From contig JAFURT010000005.1 in the NCBI GenBank assembly GCA_017471765.1, positions 29,838 to 93,837 of the forward strand: a DNA stretch of 64,000 bases, in the 5' to 3' direction. Shown here piece by piece: positions 56,312-63,979 of this stretch (position 1 is its first letter; each line of letters starts with the position of its first letter). This DNA comes from Clostridia bacterium (lineage in GTDB: Bacteria > Bacillota > Clostridia > Oscillospirales > Acutalibacteraceae). A program made the position numbers and the translations under genes. Below the pieces are notes generated by a model. The model saw only the letters and a program-made list of their open reading frames with translations, searched no databases and had not been told where the DNA came from.

Positions 56312-56323
56312 GGAATTAGGAGT
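56311..56323. repeat. TTAGGA-type repeat at the left of module 2
   Basis: AGGAATTAGGAGT right after the prmA stop, identical to 50142-50154 beside module 1. Confidence 0.7.
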
Positions 56324-56324
56324 G

Positions 56325-56363
56325 AAAAGACCGGAATGGGGTATTACCCCATTCCGGTCTTTT
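56325..56363. terminator. Bidirectional terminator between prmA and the DUF6809 gene
   Basis: 17-bp perfect stem (56325-56341 with 56347-56363), loop TATTA, with A4 and T4 flanks. Its centre GGGGTATTACCCC resembles the operator of module 1, perhaps by chance. Confidence 0.85.
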
Positions 56364-56368
56364 GCGGG

Positions 56369-56671
56369 TTATAGACTGTGCGCCATATCGTCTACGGCGG
56401 TTTCTGCTGACAGCAACGCTTCAGCCGCCAGCTTCATCCCCAGAGAAAAGCCTTGGCAAAAGGCTTGTTCCTGGCTGGTTTGCCAGTATTCCTGCTGGCG
56501 TGTCAATAGGCGGCGAAAAGGCTTTTGGCTTTCTTCATCCAGTCGGTCTTGCATTTTTTGCAGACATTGCAGTAGTGCTTCTTCCCTTTGCTTTAGTTCT
56601 CGGTTTTCTGTGGTGCTCTGGCAACAGGGCGCTATGTTTCCATACCATAGTTCGGCTATCGTGTTTGTCAT
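56369..56671 (-). CDS. DUF6809-like small protein of module 2
   Basis: The 100-residue protein starts MTNTIAELWYGNIAP, then has a Gln/Glu-rich coiled region (LKQREEALLQCLQKMQDRLDEESQ) and ends with FCQGFSLGMKLAAEALLS. Start and end match the protein at 50523 in the same order (ITELWYGN and GF-LG-RL-E-L). Its ATG is preceded by AGAGGTA. It is divergent to the XRE gene at 56792 and lies between prmA and rsmE. Function unknown; both copies have only this one partner. Confidence 0.8.
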   Translation of the reverse strand: MTNTIAELWYGNIAPCCQSTTENRELKQREEALLQCLQKMQDRLDEESQKPFRRLLTRQQEYWQTSQEQAFCQGFSLGMKLAAEALLSAETAVDDMAHSL

Positions 56672-56693
56672 AATTTTACCTCTCTTCTGTAAA

Positions 56694-56761
56694 CATTCAC
56701 ACGAGTGATTAAAAATATTTTATCATTCGTTCGAATGTTTGTCAAGTCATTCGTTTGAATT
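56694..56761. promoter_or_regulatory. Triple palindromic operator in the module 2 promoter region
   Basis: Three 14-bp sites of one pattern: CATTCACACGAGTG (56694-56707), CATTCGTTCGAATG (56724-56737), CATTCGTTTGAATT (56748-56761). On the minus strand TTGACA (56745-56740), a 17-base spacer and TAAAAT (56722-56717) form the DUF6809 promoter, and the middle site fills that spacer. The plus-strand promoter near TATTAT (56767-56772) is partly covered by the third site. Confidence 0.8.
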
Positions 56762-56791
56762 TCTGGTATTATACAAACAGAGGTGACGTTT

Positions 56792-57022
56792 ATGGACAAA
56801 CCGATTTATCAAATCATTCGTGACATGCGAGAGGATCGAGACGAAAAGCAGCAAACGCTGGCGAAAGTTTTACACATTACCAAACAGCAGTATTCTTTGT
56901 ACGAAACCGGCAAGCGGGAGTTTAAAATCAGGCATATTGTGGAGCTTTGCAAATACTTTCACGTTTCGGCAGATTACATCCTCAATTTGCCCAGCGATTT
57001 GCCAAACCCTCACAGGCGCTGA
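56792..57022 (+). CDS. Small XRE repressor of module 2
   Basis: The 76-residue protein is an XRE domain: IRDMREDRDEKQQTLAKVLHITKQQYSLYETGKREFKIRHIVELCKYFHVSADYILNLPSDLPNPHRR. It shares the ending (DYIL-LP-DLP-P-RR) with the regulator at 50184 but the recognition helix differs, as do the operators. ATG 56792 lies seven bases after AGAGGTGA; a GTG three codons earlier overlaps that site. It most likely represses itself and the DUF6809 gene through the three palindromes. Confidence 0.92.
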   Translation: MDKPIYQIIRDMREDRDEKQQTLAKVLHITKQQYSLYETGKREFKIRHIVELCKYFHVSADYILNLPSDLPNPHRR

Positions 57023-57068
57023 CCGTAGGTGGCTGTGTGTAGTGAGTGCGATGAAGTGAGGAAAGAGT

Positions 57069-57136
57069 AATTAGGAATAAGGAATGTAGAGGCGAACTGC
57101 GTTCGCCCGCAGGCGTTCACAGAACGCCCCTACGTT
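57069..57136. repeat. TTAGGA-type repeat followed by an imperfect inverted repeat, right of module 2
   Basis: AATTAGGAATAAGGAAT (57069-57085) is followed by a roughly 48-bp imperfect inverted repeat with ends GTAGAGGCGAA and a mirrored TTCGCCC/GAACGCCCCTAC (about 57086-57134). Such GTAGGGGCG-type inverted elements are familiar in Clostridia intergenic regions. No gene is seen here. Confidence 0.65.
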
Positions 57137-57154
57137 GTAAAAGGAGGCTTTTTT

Positions 57155-57883
57155 ATGCCCCGTTTTTTTATTGAAAACCCCTTGGCGGTGGGAGAAACCG
57201 CTACCCTCACCGGGGAGAACGCCCGGCACCTGGCCGGTGCGCTCCGGGTGACAGTAGGGGAGGCGGTCACCCTGTGTGACGGAGCCGGCACCGACTATAC
57301 CTGCACCGTTACGGCGGTGGAACGGGAGGCGGTGTCCCTTGCTGTGGAGGCGGCCATGCCCACCGTGGCCGAGCCCACCCTGGCGGTGACCCTGTACATG
57401 GGTCTGCCCAAGGGGGACAAGATGGAATATATTATTCAGAAGGCGGTGGAGCTGGGTGTCACCGCCATCGTACCGGTGGCCACCGCCCGCAGTATTGTGC
57501 GGCTGGATGCCAAGGACGCCGCCAAAAAGCAGCAGCGCTGGCAGAAGATTGCCGACGAGGCCGCCGGGCAAAGCGGCCGGGGGATTTTGCCCCGGGTGGA
57601 GACACCTATCGCATGGAAGCAAGCCCTGTCCCGGCTGGGGGAGGAAAACACCCTCCTCTGCTACGAGGGGGGCGGCGCCCCCATCGGGCAGTTGGTCACC
57701 CCGGCGGATACCGCCCTGTCGCTGGTCATCGGGCCGGAGGGAGGCTTCGACCCGTCCGAGGTAGAGGCAGTCGTGGCCGCCGGCGGCCGCATTGCTACGC
57801 TGGGCAAGCGTATTCTGCGGTGTGAGACCGCCCCTGTTGCCGCCCTGGCGGTGCTGATGGAGAAAAGCGGCAATATGGCCTGA
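57155..57883 (+). CDS. rsmE: 16S rRNA (uracil1498-N3)-methyltransferase RsmE
   Basis: The 242-residue SPOUT methyltransferase has GLPKGDKMEYIIQKAVELGV, IADEAAGQSGRG and the knot motif VIGPEGGFDPSEVE. It methylates U1498 of 16S rRNA. AAAGGAGG precedes the ATG. In many Firmicutes it follows prmA directly; here the XRE/DUF6809 module stands between the two, as if inserted. Confidence 0.95.
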   Translation: MPRFFIENPLAVGETATLTGENARHLAGALRVTVGEAVTLCDGAGTDYTCTVTAVEREAVSLAVEAAMPTVAEPTLAVTLYMGLPKGDKMEYIIQKAVELGVTAIVPVATARSIVRLDAKDAAKKQQRWQKIADEAAGQSGRGILPRVETPIAWKQALSRLGEENTLLCYEGGGAPIGQLVTPADTALSLVIGPEGGFDPSEVEAVVAAGGRIATLGKRILRCETAPVAALAVLMEKSGNMA

Positions 57884-57920
57884 TTTTCATTTACGAATAG
57901 TAAAATCGTTACCGGTTATA

Positions 57921-57949
57921 CAATGAGCAGAGACTCTCTCTGCTCATTG
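57921..57949 (+). other. Hairpin without T tract after rsmE
   Basis: A perfect 12-bp stem (57921-57932 with 57938-57949) with loop ACTCT, followed by CGCCCTATAAT and no T run. It could stabilise an RNA end. Confidence 0.5.
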
Positions 57950-57993
57950 CGCCCTATAATCGTTGTTTTGTCCAATATTTTATCTTTTGTCCA

Positions 57994-58022
57994 TTGTTTT
58001 TCCCGGGGGCGGCTGGTATACT
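57994..58022 (+). promoter_or_regulatory. Promoter of the gene at 58055
   Basis: TTGTTT at 57994-57999, 17-base spacer, TATACT at 58017-58022. Confidence 0.6.
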
Positions 58023-58054
58023 GTAAAGCGAAAAATCCATAAGAGGTGGTTTGC

Positions 58055-58981
58055 ATGGAAAAATTGGCCTATTTCTTTATTGACGATACCATTTGGTTGC
58101 TGCGTGACATCGCCCGGCAGAGACCGGCATCCATTTTTGACCAGCCCTTTTTGCGGTTGCTCAAGCGGGCCCACGACGACCACGGGCTGACGGTACAGCT
58201 CAACCTGTTTTACCGCACCGACTATTTCTACGGTTGTGATGAGTTCACCCTGGCGGAGATGCCGGATGACTATAAGGCGGAGTGGCAGGCCAATGCCGAT
58301 TGGTTGCGGCTGGCCTTCCACGCCAAGCAGGAGTTCCCGGACTATCCGTATGTTAATGCCACCTACGAGGATGTGCGGAAGGACTACGAGGCCATCGTTG
58401 GCGAAATCAAGCGTTTTGCCGGCGAGGCCTGCCTGTCCCATGCTGTTATCCCCCACTGGCTTCCTATCAGCAAGGCCGGTTGTCAGGCGCTGGCTGATTG
58501 CGGCGTGAAGTTTTTGTCCCCCAGCTGGGGAGAGAAGACCCCATTTACCGGAGATGACACTGTGCTTCCCTATGGCCATGCCGCCCGTCTGCGGCAGAAT
58601 CGCCAGCCGGAGACCATGCTGTATACCCGGCCGGGCAAAGACACTGCCATCGCCTCCTCCATCTGCGCCTATAACCATATCAGCCAGGAGGCGTATGACC
58701 GCATTCTGTTTCACAACGTCTCTCTGCCGGACGAGGCCACAGGTCTGCGTTTCCGTCCTCTGGGCGGCGGCCCCTGCATCAACCTGAATTCCCAGCAGGA
58801 CATCCGGGAGACGCTGGAAAAACTCAACGGCAGTGATTTCATCGGCACCGGTAGCCATGAGCAGTATTTTTACCCCGATTATTACGCCTACCAGCCGGAC
58901 TACGGCGATAAGATTTATTTGTTTGCCCAACTGCTGGATGACTACGGCTATCGCTTTGTCACCGCAGACGAAATGCAGTAA
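58055..58981 (+). CDS. Polysaccharide deacetylase-like (NodB-fold) protein, putative
   Basis: The 308-residue protein begins KLAYFFIDDTIWLLRDIARQ, with an FxxDD pair like the NodB metal motif 1, then LLKRAHDDHGLTVQLNLFYRT, AVIPHWLPISKAG, and near the end IGTGSHEQYFYPDYYAYQPDYGD, which suggests a further His. It seems to be a carbohydrate-active or related cytoplasmic enzyme without signal peptide. Similarity to the polysaccharide deacetylase fold is by eye. AGAGGTGG precedes the ATG. It is followed 21 bases later by the malic enzyme gene. Confidence 0.6.
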   Translation: MEKLAYFFIDDTIWLLRDIARQRPASIFDQPFLRLLKRAHDDHGLTVQLNLFYRTDYFYGCDEFTLAEMPDDYKAEWQANADWLRLAFHAKQEFPDYPYVNATYEDVRKDYEAIVGEIKRFAGEACLSHAVIPHWLPISKAGCQALADCGVKFLSPSWGEKTPFTGDDTVLPYGHAARLRQNRQPETMLYTRPGKDTAIASSICAYNHISQEAYDRILFHNVSLPDEATGLRFRPLGGGPCINLNSQQDIRETLEKLNGSDFIGTGSHEQYFYPDYYAYQPDYGDKIYLFAQLLDDYGYRFVTADEMQ

Positions 58982-59002
58982 GCGGACAGAAGGAGAATAC
59001 CC

Positions 59003-60175
59003 ATGGATTATAAGGAAAAAGCATTACAGAAGCACGCCGAATGGCAAGGAAAAATCGAGGTGGTGTCCCGGGTATCGGTGACCGGCAGTGAAGACCTGGC
59101 GGTGGCGTATACCCCCGGCGTGGCCCAGCCCTGCCTGGAGATCCAGCAGGACTATACCAAATCCTTTACCCTTACCCGACGGTGGAATCTCATCGGTGTT
59201 ATTACCGATGGCTCGGCGGTGCTGGGGCTGGGCAACATCGGCCCCGAGGCCGGTATGCCGGTGATGGAGGGTAAGTGCGTACTGTTTAAGGAGTTCGCCG
59301 GGGTGGATGCCTTCCCTCTGTGTATCCGCTCCAATGACGTGGACGAGATCGTGGATACCATCTACCGGATTTCCGGCAGCTTTGGCGGCATCAATCTGGA
59401 GGATATCGCCGCTCCCCGGTGCTTTGAGATCGAACGCAAGCTGAAGGAAAAGTGTGATATCCCGGTGTTCCACGACGACCAGCACGGTACTGCCATCGTA
59501 GTGGCGGCGGCGGTGCTCAATGGGTTGAAGCTGGCCGGAAAAGCTATTGGGGACATCAAGTGTGTTATCAACGGGGCCGGCGCCGCCGGTACGGCGATCG
59601 GTGAGCACCTGCTAAAGCTGGGTGTGAAGAACCTCATCATGTGTGATAAGTGTGGTGCTATTGCGCAGGGAATGGCGGGTCTGTCTGCCGCCCACGCCGC
59701 CCTGGCGGAGAAAACCAATCCTTACGGAGAGCAGGGAAGCCTGGCCGATGTGCTCCGGGGTGCCGATGTGTTTGTGGGTGTGTCCGTGCCGGGTGTGCTG
59801 ACGGCAGAGATGGTCTCCACTATGGCAGACAAGGCGATGGTATTTGCTATGGCCAACCCGGTGCCGGAGATCATGCCGGAGGAGGCGATACAGGGAGGGG
59901 CCTTTATCGTGGGCACCGGCCGGTCGGATTTCCCCAACCAGATCAACAATGTGCTGGCGTTTCCCGGTATCTTCCGGGGGGCCCTGGATGTGCGGGCCTC
60001 GGACATCAACGACGCCATGAAGATGGCGGCTTCCTATGCCGTCGCTTCGCTGGTGGCGGAGGACGAGCTGTCCCCCGACTATATCCTCCCCAAGGCCTTC
60101 GACAAGCGGATTGCCGAAACGGTGGCCAAAGCGGTGGCCAAGGCCGCTGTGGACACCGGTGTGGCCCGGCTGTAA
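59003..60175 (+). CDS. NAD(P)-dependent malic enzyme
   Basis: The 390-residue enzyme has VAYTPGVAQPCLEI at the active site, GDGSAVLGLGN-like ITDGSAVLGLGNIGP, KEFAGVDAFP, DIAAPRCFEIE, VFHDDQHGTAIVV with the metal-binding residues, and the NAD-binding NGAGAAGTAIGEHL. It decarboxylates malate to pyruvate. It is of the short bacterial type without a phosphotransacetylase domain. AGAAGGAG precedes the ATG. Confidence 0.96.
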   Translation: MDYKEKALQKHAEWQGKIEVVSRVSVTGSEDLAVAYTPGVAQPCLEIQQDYTKSFTLTRRWNLIGVITDGSAVLGLGNIGPEAGMPVMEGKCVLFKEFAGVDAFPLCIRSNDVDEIVDTIYRISGSFGGINLEDIAAPRCFEIERKLKEKCDIPVFHDDQHGTAIVVAAAVLNGLKLAGKAIGDIKCVINGAGAAGTAIGEHLLKLGVKNLIMCDKCGAIAQGMAGLSAAHAALAEKTNPYGEQGSLADVLRGADVFVGVSVPGVLTAEMVSTMADKAMVFAMANPVPEIMPEEAIQGGAFIVGTGRSDFPNQINNVLAFPGIFRGALDVRASDINDAMKMAASYAVASLVAEDELSPDYILPKAFDKRIAETVAKAVAKAAVDTGVARL

Positions 60176-60186
60176 TGAACATAAAA

Positions 60187-60232
60187 AACGCTCCCAGCCT
60201 CGGATTATCCGAAGTTGGGAGCGTTCATTTTT
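60187..60232. terminator. Bidirectional terminator
   Basis: 10-bp stem (60187-60196 with 60216-60225) with an inner TCGGAT/ATCCGA helix, A6 before and T6 after. Confidence 0.85.
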
Positions 60233-60238
60233 TAGAGT

Positions 60239-61342
60239 TTAGCCCAGGAAGTTTTCCGGCTTGCACTTTTTGGTTACAGCCTTGTTGAAGGTAGCGGCAA
60301 TCTTGCCCGCCTTCTCGGTGACTTCCTTATCAAACTCCTCGTACTTGAGGGAGGAGATGATGTTCTCCTGCTCGTCGGTGAACAGGGTCTTGGGGTCGTT
60401 GATATCCAGGCGCAGGATGAGTGCGGCGGTGGGGGTCTTACCGCCCTCGGAGTAGGTTACGATCTTGGCGGTGCCTACGGCCACAGAGCGGATGGCCTCT
60501 TCCAGATCCTTGTCCATGCTGCTGGCCTTGGCATCCACGTTCTGGCGGTTGTCCGCGTCCTTGCTGGGCTCTACCTTGGCATCCTTCTCGGCGTTCGCCT
60601 TGTTGTAGGCATCCACAGCAGCCTCGAAGTTCTTGTCCTTGTTGTAGGTCTCCAGATAGCCGTTCAGCTCGTCGGTGATCTTCTTCTTCCCGGCCTCATC
60701 CAGCTCCTTGCCCTCGCTGTCGGTCAGGGCGATGCTGATGATCTTGTAGGACAGGTAGTTCTCCTCAAAGTACTTCTTCTGGTCGGCCTCGGACACCTCA
60801 CGCTTGCCGCCCTTGCCGTACAGGCCGTAGAACAGGCTGCGCTCGTTGAGGTACAGGTTCTTGTAGGATTTGATGAAGTTCTCGTTGGAGAAGCCGGCGG
60901 CCAGGTAGGCGTCCTTTTCCAGCTTGGCGATATCCTCGTTGATCTTCTTCTCGTCCTCTTCCAGCCAGGACAAGCCCTGCTCCTTCAGCATGGCGGTCAG
61001 CGCCTCCTGCCGGATGATGGAATCCTGGGTCTGCAGGGAGATGTACTCGGACAGCTTCACCTTTTTGGCGGTGTCGCCCTCACCGTAGGTGTACTCCTGG
61101 GTCCAGGGGTCCATACCGTAGTACTCATAGTAGTACAATCCCTGGTTATAATACATCTCGTTGAAGGTATTATACAGATAGGCCAGGTACTCGCCGGTGG
61201 TGATTTCACGGTCGCCCACAGTGCCGGCGATATCAGGGGTACCGCCGATGACCAGCTTGGGCATGGAACAACCGGTGAGCATGACCGACAGCAACAGTGC
61301 TACCGCCACCACGGTGCAGAGAATGCGTTTTGTGTACTTCAT
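60239..61342 (-). CDS. SurA/PrsA-like lipoprotein (chaperone domain)
   Basis: The 367-residue protein has a lipoprotein signal peptide with lipobox LTGC (about Cys 25). A SurA N-like helical domain (VGDREITTGEYLAYLYNTFNEMYYNQ) follows, and a long Lys/Glu-rich helical part. A parvulin PPIase domain with its usual motifs is not evident, so it may be only the chaperone-type region. AAGGAGGAA precedes the ATG and a TGGACA/TATAAT promoter lies upstream. It probably helps secreted proteins fold on the outer face of the membrane. Confidence 0.8.
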   Translation of the reverse strand: MKYTKRILCTVVAVALLLSVMLTGCSMPKLVIGGTPDIAGTVGDREITTGEYLAYLYNTFNEMYYNQGLYYYEYYGMDPWTQEYTYGEGDTAKKVKLSEYISLQTQDSIIRQEALTAMLKEQGLSWLEEDEKKINEDIAKLEKDAYLAAGFSNENFIKSYKNLYLNERSLFYGLYGKGGKREVSEADQKKYFEENYLSYKIISIALTDSEGKELDEAGKKKITDELNGYLETYNKDKNFEAAVDAYNKANAEKDAKVEPSKDADNRQNVDAKASSMDKDLEEAIRSVAVGTAKIVTYSEGGKTPTAALILRLDINDPKTLFTDEQENIISSLKYEEFDKEVTEKAGKIAATFNKAVTKKCKPENFLG

Positions 61343-61381
61343 TGTGTGTATTCCTCCTTGAATTGACACTTAATCCTCCCT

Positions 61382-61410
61382 ATTATACTCCTAAATTTCG
61401 CATTTGTCCA
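61382..61410 (-). promoter_or_regulatory. Promoter of the SurA-like lipoprotein gene
   Basis: Minus strand TGGACA (61410-61405), 17-base spacer, perfect TATAAT (61387-61382). Confidence 0.75.
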
Positions 61411-61555
61411 GTTATTTTTGCATGTCATTGAAAAAGAGGAAAAATTTACGGAAACCAAGGGCGCATTTTTTGCTAAAAACATGGGGTTTTCGAAGATTTT
61501 CGGCTACAAATTTCACAAAATGTATTTTGATGTTTGAGAAATGTGGCGAACTTTC

Positions 61556-61585
61556 TTGACAGATACCCCCCAGTGGTAGTATCAT
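61556..61585 (+). promoter_or_regulatory. Promoter of the F420-ligase-like gene
   Basis: Perfect TTGACA at 61556-61561, 18-base spacer, TATCAT at 61580-61585. Confidence 0.6.
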
Positions 61586-61637
61586 AAATTGTAAGTTTTT
61601 TCACAATGGATTTTATTGGTAAGGAAGGACGGTTTTT

Positions 61638-62837
61638 ATGGCAGAAAAAGAGCGTCTTGTAGGTACAGTTTCCCGGGGTATCCGTTGCCCCATCATCCGG
61701 CAGGGGGACGACCTGGCCGCTATCGTAGCGGACAGTGTGTTGGCCGCCGCTGAGAGCGAGGGATTTGCGCTTCGTGACCGGGATGTGATCTCTATCACCG
61801 AGTCGATTGTCGCCCGTTCGCAGGGCAATTACGCTTCCGTGGAGGCGATTGCCGCCGATGTGAAGCAAAAGCTGGGCGGCGGCACGGTGGGCGTGATTTT
61901 CCCCATTCTGTCCCGTAACCGGTTTGCTATTTGCCTGCGGGGTATTGCTATGGGCGCCAAGAAGATCGTGCTCATGCTCAGCTACCCCTCTGACGAGGTG
62001 GGCAACGAGCTGGTCAGCCTGGACAAGCTGGACGAGGCCGGCATCAACCCCTATTCCGACGTGTTGACGCTGGAGAAATACCGTGAGCTGTTTGGGGAGA
62101 ACAAGCATGAGTTTACCGGCGTGGACTATGTGGCCTACTACGGCGACATCATCCGGGAGGCCGGCGCTGAGGTGGAGATCGTCTTCGCCAACCAAGCCAA
62201 GGCTATCCTGAACTATACCGATTGCGTGCTCAACTGCGATATTCATACCCGTGCCCGCACCAAGCGGATTCTCAAGGCTGCCGGCGCCAAGGTGGTGTGC
62301 GGTCTGGACGATATCCTCACCGCTCCGGTCAACGGCAGTGGCTATAACGAGAACTACGGCCTGTTGGGCTCCAACAAGTCCACTGAGGATACCATCAAGC
62401 TGTTCCCCCACGCCTGCAAGCCGCTGGTGCTGGATATCCAGAAGCGGATTTTCGAGGCTACCGGCAAGCACGTGGAGGTCATGGTGTACGGTGACGGTGC
62501 TTTCAAAGACCCCCAGGGCAAGATCTGGGAGCTGGCTGACCCGGTGGTGTCCCCGGCCTTTACTGACGGCCTGATCGGCACCCCCAACGAGCTGAAGCTG
62601 AAATATCTGGCGGACAATGATTTTGCCGACCTGTCCGGCGAGGCGCTGAAGGCGGCGATTTCCGCCAGCATCCGGGAGAAGGACGGCAACCTGGTGGGCA
62701 ACATGGCTTCTCAGGGCACCACTCCCCGCCAGCTCACCGACCTGATCGGCTCCCTGTGCGACCTGACCAGCGGCTCCGGCGACAAGGGTACCCCCGTGGT
62801 GCTGGTGCAGGGCTATTTCGACAACTATACCAACTAA
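61638..62837 (+). CDS. Coenzyme F420-0:L-glutamate ligase-like protein
   Basis: The 399-residue protein has the CofE-like fold: RDRDVISITESIVARSQGN near residue 45, NRFAICLRGIAMGA, YTDCVLNCDIHTRARTKRILKAAGAKVVCGLDDILTAP, and a C-terminal part with VYGDGAFKDPQGKIWELADPVVSPAF. The domain attaches glutamate to F420-0 in methanogens and actinobacteria; here no other F420 genes are visible. In Firmicutes such homologues are common and the true substrate is unknown. GGAAGGAC precedes the ATG. The GMP synthetase gene follows, 20 bases later. Confidence 0.85.
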   Translation: MAEKERLVGTVSRGIRCPIIRQGDDLAAIVADSVLAAAESEGFALRDRDVISITESIVARSQGNYASVEAIAADVKQKLGGGTVGVIFPILSRNRFAICLRGIAMGAKKIVLMLSYPSDEVGNELVSLDKLDEAGINPYSDVLTLEKYRELFGENKHEFTGVDYVAYYGDIIREAGAEVEIVFANQAKAILNYTDCVLNCDIHTRARTKRILKAAGAKVVCGLDDILTAPVNGSGYNENYGLLGSNKSTEDTIKLFPHACKPLVLDIQKRIFEATGKHVEVMVYGDGAFKDPQGKIWELADPVVSPAFTDGLIGTPNELKLKYLADNDFADLSGEALKAAISASIREKDGNLVGNMASQGTTPRQLTDLIGSLCDLTSGSGDKGTPVVLVQGYFDNYTN

Positions 62838-62857
62838 AACAAGTGGGAGGAATAAAA

Positions 62858-63868
62858 ATGATCGACTTCAATGCCAACGTACGCCCCGAGGAAATGGAGC
62901 GCATTGTGAACTTTGATTTGGCTAACGCCTTCATTGATGCACAGGTAGAGGCCATCCGTGCGCAGGTAGGCGACAAGAAGGTGCTGCTGGCCCTGTCCGG
63001 CGGCGTGGATTCCTCCGTTGTGGCCGCTCTGCTCATCAAGGCCATCGGCAAGCAGTTGGTTTGTGTCCATGTCAACCATGGTCTGATGCGGAAGGACGAG
63101 TCGGAGGGCGTCGTCAAGATGTTCCGTGACGAGCTGGATGCCAACCTGATCTATGTGGATGCCACCGACCGCTTCCTCGACCTGTTGGCCGGTGTCAGCG
63201 ACCCGGAGAAGAAGCGCAAGATCATTGGCAAAGAGTTCATCGAGGTGTTTGCCGACGAGGCTCGCAAGCTGGAAGGCGTGGAGTTCTTGGGGCAGGGCAC
63301 CATTTACCCTGACATCCTGGAGAGCATCAAGCAGGCTGAGGGTAAGCAGGCCGTTAAGTCTCACCATAATGTGGGCGGCCTGCCGGAGGACCTGCAGTTT
63401 GCGCTGGTAGAGCCCCTGAAACTGCTGTTTAAGGATGAGGTCCGTGTAGTGGGTGAGGCCCTGGGCCTGCCCCATGCCATGGTGTACCGTCAGCCGTTCC
63501 CCGGCCCCGGCCTGGGCGTCCGTTGCCTGGGCGCTATCACCCGTGACCGTCTGCACGCCCTGCGTGAGGCGGATGCCATCCTCCGTGAGGAGTTTGATAA
63601 CTGCGGCCTGGCCGAGAAGGTGTGGCAGTATTTCGTGGTGGTGCCGGACATCAAGAGCGTGGGCGTGAAGAACGAGAGCCGCTACGAGGGCTGGCCTGCT
63701 ATCATCCGTGCGGTGAATACCACCGACGCCATGTCCGCCACCGTAGAGGAGATTCCCTACCCTGTTCTGCATAAGATCGTGGCCCGTATCACCGCCGAGG
63801 TAGAGGGCATCAACCGTGTGTTGATGGATCTCACCCCGAAGCCGGTGGGCACGATCGAATGGGAATAA
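62858..63868 (+). CDS. guaA: GMP synthase, ATP-pyrophosphatase subunit only
   Basis: The 336-residue protein has the ATP-pyrophosphatase P-loop LALSGGVDSSVVAALL near residue 47, FLGQGTIYPDILES, VKSHHNVGGLP, RQPFPGPGLGVR and the dimerisation end RITAEVEGINRVLMDLTPKPVGTIEWE. It adenylates XMP and aminates it to GMP. The N-terminal glutamine amidotransferase domain (about 200 residues) of ordinary GuaA is absent; upstream in-frame sequence belongs to the F420-ligase-like gene. It would need a separate amidotransferase subunit or ammonia. GGGAGGA precedes the ATG. Confidence 0.95.
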   Translation: MIDFNANVRPEEMERIVNFDLANAFIDAQVEAIRAQVGDKKVLLALSGGVDSSVVAALLIKAIGKQLVCVHVNHGLMRKDESEGVVKMFRDELDANLIYVDATDRFLDLLAGVSDPEKKRKIIGKEFIEVFADEARKLEGVEFLGQGTIYPDILESIKQAEGKQAVKSHHNVGGLPEDLQFALVEPLKLLFKDEVRVVGEALGLPHAMVYRQPFPGPGLGVRCLGAITRDRLHALREADAILREEFDNCGLAEKVWQYFVVVPDIKSVGVKNESRYEGWPAIIRAVNTTDAMSATVEEIPYPVLHKIVARITAEVEGINRVLMDLTPKPVGTIEWE

Positions 63869-63902
63869 CTAACAGTGGTTTGACCCTCAAGCAAAAAGTC
63901 CG

Positions 63903-63979
63903 TTGTATCAAGGGTTTTTAAGCGCCAAAAGCTTTCTAAAAAGCTTAAAATCGGCGTTTTGATACCAAATTGATACCAA
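63903..63979 (+). other. Repeats behind guaA, possible attachment region
   Basis: Within 110 bases of the guaA stop lie TTGATACCAA twice (63959-63968, 63970-63979), an inverted partner TTGTATCAA (63903-63911), and hairpin arms AAGCTTT/AAAGCTT (63929-63935 with 63940-63946). The 3' end of guaA is a known integration site of mobile elements in Firmicutes. No integrase is visible before the window ends. Confidence 0.3.

Noticed and set aside
57921-57949. Intrinsic terminator of rsmE
   Set aside because: The hairpin is perfect but no T run follows, so it is listed only as a hairpin.
62756-62857. N-terminal extension of guaA
   Set aside because: It overlaps the conserved end of the F420-ligase-like gene; the ATG at 62858 has a good ribosome site and matches the family start.
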